Shown here one piece after another: positions 5,347 to 9,106 of a DNA stretch of 9,106 nt. Location: the NCBI GenBank assembly GCA_002307275.1, contig DBTX01000079.1, forward strand, positions 1-9,106, given 5' to 3'. The DNA is from Hungateiclostridiaceae bacterium UBA1305 (GTDB taxonomy: Bacteria > Bacillota > Clostridia > Acetivibrionales > DTU013). Below the pieces are notes generated by a model. The model had not been told where the DNA came from. It saw only the letters and a list, made by a program, of their open reading frames with translations, and did no database searches. The position numbers and the translations under genes are program-made. Each line of letters begins with the position of its first letter. Position 1 is the first letter of the stretch.

Positions 5347-6527
5347 TGGATGCATTTGATGTAGCTGTAATCGGTGCAGGTGCAATCGGTACAAGTGTTG
5401 CATATCATCTTTGTGAGAAGGGCTTATCAGTAGCTTTGATAGACAGGGGCGATATCGCCTGCGGTTCTTCCAGCCATTGTGACGCGGTGGCATTGATCTG
5501 CGACAAGCAGCCCGGGATCGATACCGTCATGGGGCAGGCAAGCATTGACCTGTACGGAGAGTTGTCCAAACGGTTTGAATATGACTTTGAATACGATCCC
5601 AAGGGTTGTCTGTATGTGTGCGAGACGGACGCAGAATATGAAGCGGCGGAAAAGTATGTCTCCGAACAGGTGGCTAACGGCTGTGACATGCGCATGGCAG
5701 GGAATGAGGAGCTCTGTGAAATGGAGCCTTATATTGCAAAGGACCTGAAAGGCGGTATTTATACCCCGGGAACAGGAGCTATTGCTGTCAGCCCTTATAA
5801 GGTATGCTATGCCTTTGTGGAGGAGGCAAAGAAGCTGAATCTGAGAGTCTACACCTACTGTAAGATCCGGAAGATCCTATTGAATGAGAAAACAAATGCA
5901 GTAGAGGGGATTGAAACCGACCAGGGAATCATCCGATCGAACAAAGTTATAAACTGTGCTGGCGCATGGGCGCCGGATGTCGGGGAAATGGCAGGGCTGG
6001 AAATTCCGATCCAGCCGAGGAAGGGTATGAATCTTGTATCGGAACAGACCGAACGGATTTGTTTTCACAAAATACTGGAATTCGGATATATGATGTCCAA
6101 ATTTGACAATATCAATTTTAAAAGAAATGTCAGCCCTTTGGTAGAAGAATATAATGTAGCATTCAATATTGAATATACAAAGGCCAATAATCTTCTGGTC
6201 GGAGGATACAGGGGATTCCGCGGCTTTGACATCAGATCTGAAATCGAGGCGATGAAGGCGATTTCTGAAAGGGCTCTGCGCTTCTTCCCCTGCTTGAAGG
6301 ACATCAAATGCATCCGAAGCTATGCAGGGGTCCGGCCTTTTGTAAAAGACCACCTGCCAATCGTATCGGATGTGGATTCCGTTCCGGGCTTCTACATAGC
6401 GGCAGGGCATGAAGGCGACGGGATCTGCTTCTCCCCGATTACAGGGAAGCTCATGGCGCAGATCGTTACAGGAGAAGAGACCGATTTTGATATCAGCAGG
6501 CTTGATTATGCCCGATTTGCAGGTTGA
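5346..6527 (+). CDS. DAO-family FAD-dependent oxidoreductase, catalytic subunit of an amino-acid/amine dehydrogenase
   Basis: The 393-residue protein has an N-terminal FAD-binding Rossmann motif, VAVIGAGAIGTSVAYHL (6-22), with Asp33 ending beta-2. A central region is typical of the DAO/DadA/SoxB family (NCAGAWAPDVG, then IQPRKGMNLV), and the C-terminal flavin-contacting block reads GVRPFVKDHLPIV then AGHEGDGICFSPITGKL. Family members oxidise C-N bonds in D-amino acids, proline, hydroxyproline, sarcosine or opines to imines. As the only DAO-type subunit in the cluster it should hold the substrate site; the preceding genes would carry electrons onward instead of using oxygen. ATG 5346 overlaps the previous stop and has a GAGGGGG-like site at about 5329-5335. 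The frame is open back to 5241, but that stretch lies inside the BFD gene. There is no signal peptide or membrane segment. The substrate cannot be assigned. Confidence 0.92.
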   Translation: MDAFDVAVIGAGAIGTSVAYHLCEKGLSVALIDRGDIACGSSSHCDAVALICDKQPGIDTVMGQASIDLYGELSKRFEYDFEYDPKGCLYVCETDAEYEAAEKYVSEQVANGCDMRMAGNEELCEMEPYIAKDLKGGIYTPGTGAIAVSPYKVCYAFVEEAKKLNLRVYTYCKIRKILLNEKTNAVEGIETDQGIIRSNKVINCAGAWAPDVGEMAGLEIPIQPRKGMNLVSEQTERICFHKILEFGYMMSKFDNINFKRNVSPLVEEYNVAFNIEYTKANNLLVGGYRGFRGFDIRSEIEAMKAISERALRFFPCLKDIKCIRSYAGVRPFVKDHLPIVSDVDSVPGFYIAAGHEGDGICFSPITGKLMAQIVTGEETDFDISRLDYARFAG

Positions 6528-6557
6528 TGCTGAGGGACTGCATCCAATAAGGCGGAA

Positions 6558-6587
6558 AGAATACATCAAGCTGAAAAGATGTATTCT
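6558..6587. other. Perfect 10-bp stem-loop between dehydrogenase and racemase genes
   Basis: AGAATACATC (6558-6567) and GATGTATTCT (6578-6587) form a perfect inverted repeat around a 10-base loop, within the roughly 100-base gap 6528-6627. No T-run follows (GAAGGGCC comes next), so it is not an intrinsic terminator. It may tune mRNA stability between the dehydrogenase genes and the racemase/transporter genes. It also lies inside a short open frame (6508-6609) that I do not call as a gene. Confidence 0.55.
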
Positions 6588-6611
6588 GAAGGGCCGGTCG
6601 GTCAAATAAAC

Positions 6612-6618
6612 GGAGAGG
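6612..6618 (+). promoter_or_regulatory. Ribosome binding site that sets the racemase-family start
   Basis: GGAGAGG lies 9 bases before ATG 6628. The in-frame TTG at 6619 follows it with no spacer, so ATG 6628 is preferred. Confidence 0.7.
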
Positions 6619-6627
6619 TTGATAAAA

Positions 6628-7413
6628 ATGCTTGAAAACAGGCAATTCGGATATATTGCTCCTCAGAATGGTAAAACGACTATTCGAATGATGAAGGGTC
6701 AGAACATTTCCGGTTTTCCCATTGGCGTCATTTACATTGACGAAGTGTGGTATCCCCTGATTCCCGGAAATATAGTAAACGGATATACGTTTGATTTCCC
6801 TGTCCGTCTGAAGGCTGTGCAGGGACTAGATATCCCGAATCTTTTTGCTGCCGGGGACGAAGTGCTTCCCTATATATTGAAGGCATGCAATGAACTGAAG
6901 CAGGAAGGGGTCCGTGCGATCAGCTCGGCATGCGGATTTTTTGGCAATTATCAGAAGCAGGTTTCGGAAGCCATGGATATTCCCGTGGCGATCTCCAGCC
7001 TTGTTCAGCTGCCGTGGATTTCCTCCATATTGAAACCCGGTTGTAGAATCGGCGTTCTGACAGCGGACCAATCCTCCCTGTCGGATAAGCTGTTATGGAA
7101 CTGCGGTATAACGGAGGCAATTCAAAAACAGCTTGCAATCAGGGACTTGAGAAATGCACCCGAGTTCTCCTGTATACTTGAGGGAAGAGGCGAGTTCGAC
7201 AACGGCACTGTAGAGCAGGAGGTTGTCAATGCTGCTCTTGACATTATCAGGGAGCAGCCCGATACCGGTGCGATCCTGTTGGAATGCAGCGACATGCCGC
7301 CTTATGCATCTGCGATCCAGGCGGCGGTGCAGCTGCCGGTATTTGATTTTACAACATTGATCCGCTGGCTGCAAATGGCTGTTTGCCAGAAGCCATATTC
7401 GGGTTTTATCTGA
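6628..7413 (+). CDS. Aspartate/glutamate racemase superfamily protein
   Basis: This 261-residue protein has the two-lobed pattern of the Asp/Glu/hydantoin racemase superfamily. These enzymes interconvert stereoisomers (or isomerise or decarboxylate) without cofactor, using two cysteines as acid/base. Candidate catalytic residues are Cys102 in AISSACGFFGNYQ and Cys220 in AILLECSDMPPYA, about 118 residues apart and each at the end of a hydrophobic strand as expected. GCRIGVLTAD (138-147) is the strand that opens the second lobe. The first 60 residues (PIGVIYIDEVWYPLIPGNI) look like the N-terminal segment seen in uncharacterised Asp/Glu racemase-like proteins rather than in glutamate racemase MurI. 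The gene lies 100 bases after the DAO subunit and 16 bases before the transporter, so it probably presents the right stereoisomer to the dehydrogenase. The substrate is unknown, and it could instead be a maleate-isomerase-like or decarboxylase-like member. Confidence 0.82.
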   Translation: MLENRQFGYIAPQNGKTTIRMMKGQNISGFPIGVIYIDEVWYPLIPGNIVNGYTFDFPVRLKAVQGLDIPNLFAAGDEVLPYILKACNELKQEGVRAISSACGFFGNYQKQVSEAMDIPVAISSLVQLPWISSILKPGCRIGVLTADQSSLSDKLLWNCGITEAIQKQLAIRDLRNAPEFSCILEGRGEFDNGTVEQEVVNAALDIIREQPDTGAILLECSDMPPYASAIQAAVQLPVFDFTTLIRWLQMAVCQKPYSGFI

Positions 7414-7429
7414 GAGTAGGAGCTAAAAT

Positions 7430-8353
7430 ATGGCTGTTGATACCATACTTAATTTATTTATCAAGATATTTCTGATGATTTCTCTGGGGTATTTGCTGAA
7501 GAAAGTGCGCGTTATTACTCCGGAGCTCCAGAAAGGTTTTACGAGCCTTTTGCTGAAAGCAATTCTACCAATTAATATATTAGCCTCTGCAAATACGGAA
7601 TTTACAAAAGGGGCTTCGGGAAAAATGCTGTATATGACTGCAATCGGAGCGGGGTACTATATAGGCTCACTCATTCTGATGACAGTGTTGAGCAGGCTGC
7701 TGCCGTTGAAGGGGAGAGCAAAGCATATCTTTGTTACGATGACGGTATTCGCAAATACCGCGTTTGTCGGATTCCCTCTTACAATGGAGCTTTTCGGTCA
7801 GGAGGGTATGATTTATGCGGTGATTTACAATCTTTTTTACCAGGCATTTTTCTTTACTTACGGGATAAATCTGTTGAGCGGCAGCAAGGAGTTTCAGTGG
7901 AAATCAATTTACACCAACATCGTAACCATTGCTTCGGTGGTTTCCATCAGTATTTTTCTGTCGCCCTTCCGGTTTCCCTCTGCAGTTGTATCCGCCCTGT
8001 CATCGGTCGGCTCCATGACAGTTCCCGTCTCCATGATCCTGATCGGTTGCAGTCTTGCAGATATAAAACTGATTGAAATTCTGAAAGATGGGTATTCCTA
8101 CCTTGTATCCGCACTGCGGCTGCTGCTGCTTCCCCTGGGCCTGCTGTTCCTTCTGAAGCTGCTGAAGGTGCCGGCGGAAATTACAGCGGCTGCTACTGTA
8201 ATGACCGCGCTGCCGTCGGGTTCGCTGAATGCGATTTATGCCGGGCAGTATGGCTGTGAACCGGAGTATGCCACACGCACCGTAGTCCAGACCATGGTGT
8301 TTATGATTGTAACGCTGCCTGCTGTTATTTTCCTGATTCACTGGGTGTTGTAA
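7430..8353 (+). CDS. AEC (auxin efflux carrier) family transporter
   Basis: The 307-residue protein is an integral membrane protein with about ten hydrophobic segments (near 5-23, 37-55, 66-90, 99-122, 125-150, 160-180, 190-212, 224-245, 251-270 and 281-307). Polar breaks within several of them suggest a BART-superfamily fold with broken helices. Family-typical stretches include ISLGYLLKK near the start, LPINILAS (TM2), FANTAFVGFPL (TM4), PVSMILIGCSLA (TM7) and LPSGSLNAIYAGQYG (TM9). Bacterial AEC proteins move organic acids such as malate, malonate or lactate, and some move amino acids. This one follows the racemase gene by 16 bases, so it probably imports the pathway substrate or exports the hydroxyacid product; the direction cannot be told. 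A TAGGAG site at 7417-7422 precedes ATG 7430. The length is normal and no defect was seen. Confidence 0.92.
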   Translation: MAVDTILNLFIKIFLMISLGYLLKKVRVITPELQKGFTSLLLKAILPINILASANTEFTKGASGKMLYMTAIGAGYYIGSLILMTVLSRLLPLKGRAKHIFVTMTVFANTAFVGFPLTMELFGQEGMIYAVIYNLFYQAFFFTYGINLLSGSKEFQWKSIYTNIVTIASVVSISIFLSPFRFPSAVVSALSSVGSMTVPVSMILIGCSLADIKLIEILKDGYSYLVSALRLLLLPLGLLFLLKLLKVPAEITAAATVMTALPSGSLNAIYAGQYGCEPEYATRTVVQTMVFMIVTLPAVIFLIHWVL

Positions 8354-8358
8354 CTGAC

Positions 8359-8382
8359 TTGTCAAGAGAACTGCATTGACAA
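8359..8382. promoter_or_regulatory. Inverted repeat overlapping the -35 box, candidate operator
   Basis: TTGTCAA (8359-8365) and TTGACAA (8376-8382) form a perfect 7-bp inverted repeat with a 10-base spacer, just after the transporter stop. The right arm contains the TTGACA -35 box of the regulator gene. A dimeric regulator bound here would block that promoter, so autoregulation by the downstream GntR protein is plausible. The spacing is wider than the usual FadR/FCD operators, so the assignment is tentative. Confidence 0.35.
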
Positions 8383-8404
8383 AAAAACAAGGAATAGATA
8401 TTGT
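8376..8404 (+). promoter_or_regulatory. Sigma-A-type promoter for the GntR-family gene
   Basis: A consensus -35 TTGACA (8376-8381), a 17-base spacer and a -10-like TATTGT (8399-8404, four of six consensus bases) lie 36 bases before ATG 8440. A TATATT at 8404-8409 is closer to the -10 consensus but would need a 22-base spacer. The promoter implies the regulator can be expressed apart from the upstream genes. Confidence 0.5.
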
Positions 8405-8439
8405 ATATTTTAGGCTATGCTGAATGAAGGAGAAGATGA

Positions 8440-9102
8440 ATGTCAAATAATTTGCTATACAATTCCATTTTGAATGAAATCGAATCAAAGATCAAAGGTG
8501 GGGTTCTTGTTGAAAACGATAAGCTTCCTTCAGAAAGACTTCTTGCAGAAACCTACGGCGTTAGTCGGACCGTTGTGAGGGAGGCATTGAAGATCCTCCA
8601 GGAAAAGGGCCTTGTGAAAATGATCACCGGTCGTGGTAATTTCATTACCATCCCGCAGGAAAAGGATTTGATTGATAAGTTCGAAACAGCGATTGACAAC
8701 AGCAGCATCAGTCAGAAAGATATCATTGAAGCCAGGGAAATTATCGAAATCGCTATTTCACAAAGAGTGATCAGTCGCGTTGTGGAGGAAGATATTGTAA
8801 AATTAAAAAAGATCTATGAAGAAATGAACAAGCATTTCGGCAACAGTGAATACTATGCGCAGATGGATGCCGAGTTTCATTTGCAGCTTGCCGGCTGTAC
8901 CAAGAACAACGCGCTCAAGCTGATCACATCAACGCTGAACAATGTAACAGACAGAAGCAATATCCTCAATGACCTCAAGATGAGGAAATCCTCTCACAAA
9001 GAGCACCTTGCCATTATCAAAGCGATCGAATGCAGGGACAACCGTAAGCTGGAAGAAGCAATCATCCAGCATATCCAATGTTTTCAGAAACATATCCTGT
9101 AA
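8440..9102 (+). CDS. GntR-family transcriptional regulator, FCD (FadR C-terminal) subfamily
   Basis: The 220-residue protein has an N-terminal winged helix-turn-helix (about 7-72) with the GntR signature LPSERLLAETYGVSRTVVREALKILQEKGLV at 29-59 and the wing GRGNFI at 64-69. The C-terminal all-alpha FCD domain (about 90-218) keeps the likely metal/effector ligands Asp143 and His147 in DAEFH, His189, and His211, plus the EAR-type start (EAREIIE, 97-103). FCD regulators usually repress catabolic operons and are released by an organic or amino acid. Its place after the transporter, same strand, with its own promoter, makes control of this pathway likely; genes beyond the window could also be targets. 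The AAGGAG site at 8427-8432 fits ATG 8440 with a 7-base spacer. The stop TAA is 4 bases from the window end. Confidence 0.94.
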   Translation: MSNNLLYNSILNEIESKIKGGVLVENDKLPSERLLAETYGVSRTVVREALKILQEKGLVKMITGRGNFITIPQEKDLIDKFETAIDNSSISQKDIIEAREIIEIAISQRVISRVVEEDIVKLKKIYEEMNKHFGNSEYYAQMDAEFHLQLAGCTKNNALKLITSTLNNVTDRSNILNDLKMRKSSHKEHLAIIKAIECRDNRKLEEAIIQHIQCFQKHIL

Positions 9103-9106
9103 TTCT

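Noticed and set aside
5877..6605. Minus-strand open frame of 242 codons opposite the DAO-family gene
   Set aside because: It overlaps the conserved C-terminal flavin motif of the + strand gene and shows no domain of its own.
8359..8390. Inverted repeat followed by an A-run as a terminator of the transporter gene
   Set aside because: On the + strand the stem is followed by A, not T, and on the minus strand the T-run comes before the stem, so it does not fit an intrinsic terminator on either strand.

Overview
The window reads as one stretch of bacterial chromosome with every recognisable gene on the + strand. It looks like an anaerobic Bacillota (Clostridia-type) genome. The reasons are strong AGGAGG-type ribosome binding sites, moderate GC by eye, an iron-containing alcohol dehydrogenase, and a multi-subunit iron-sulfur amino-acid dehydrogenase of a kind often seen in amino-acid-fermenting Clostridia. 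The taxon is inferred from style and gene content, not from a marker gene. No RNA gene, insertion sequence, CRISPR array or phage gene was seen.

Layout: (1) 1-152, the C-terminal end of an iron-containing alcohol dehydrogenase. (2) 266-1540, a class III PLP aminotransferase (GABA/acetylornithine type). (3) 1656-2651, a D-2-hydroxyacid dehydrogenase whose Rossmann glycine motif is degenerate. (4) 2712-3089, a cysteine-rich RidA-family protein. (5) 3089-6527, five tightly packed genes, several overlapping by 1-4 bases, for a flavin/iron-sulfur amine or amino-acid dehydrogenase: a [2Fe-2S] protein, an FAD/NAD(P) disulfide-reductase-fold subunit, a two-cluster ferredoxin-like protein, a BFD-type [2Fe-2S] protein and a DAO-family FAD subunit. 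(6) 6628-7413, an Asp/Glu-racemase-superfamily protein. (7) 7430-8353, an AEC-family membrane transporter. (8) 8440-9102, a GntR/FCD regulator with its own promoter.

Working model (inference): the transporter moves an amino-acid-like substrate and the racemase family member sets its stereochemistry. The dehydrogenase complex oxidises a C-N bond to an imine, and RidA hydrolyses the imine. The resulting 2-keto acid can be reduced by the hydroxyacid dehydrogenase. A liberated amine or omega-amino acid can pass through the aminotransferase and alcohol dehydrogenase. That would be a redox-balanced fermentation of a D-, cyclic or N-substituted amino acid, probably controlled by the FCD regulator. 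The substrate cannot be read from the sequence.

Non-coding features worth noting are a 13-bp tandem repeat across a stop codon (2637-2684), a 13-bp-arm stem-loop (1553-1585), smaller inverted repeats at 177-208 and 6558-6587, and an inverted repeat overlapping the -35 box of the regulator gene (8359-8382). The longest stretch without a gene is about 115 bases.
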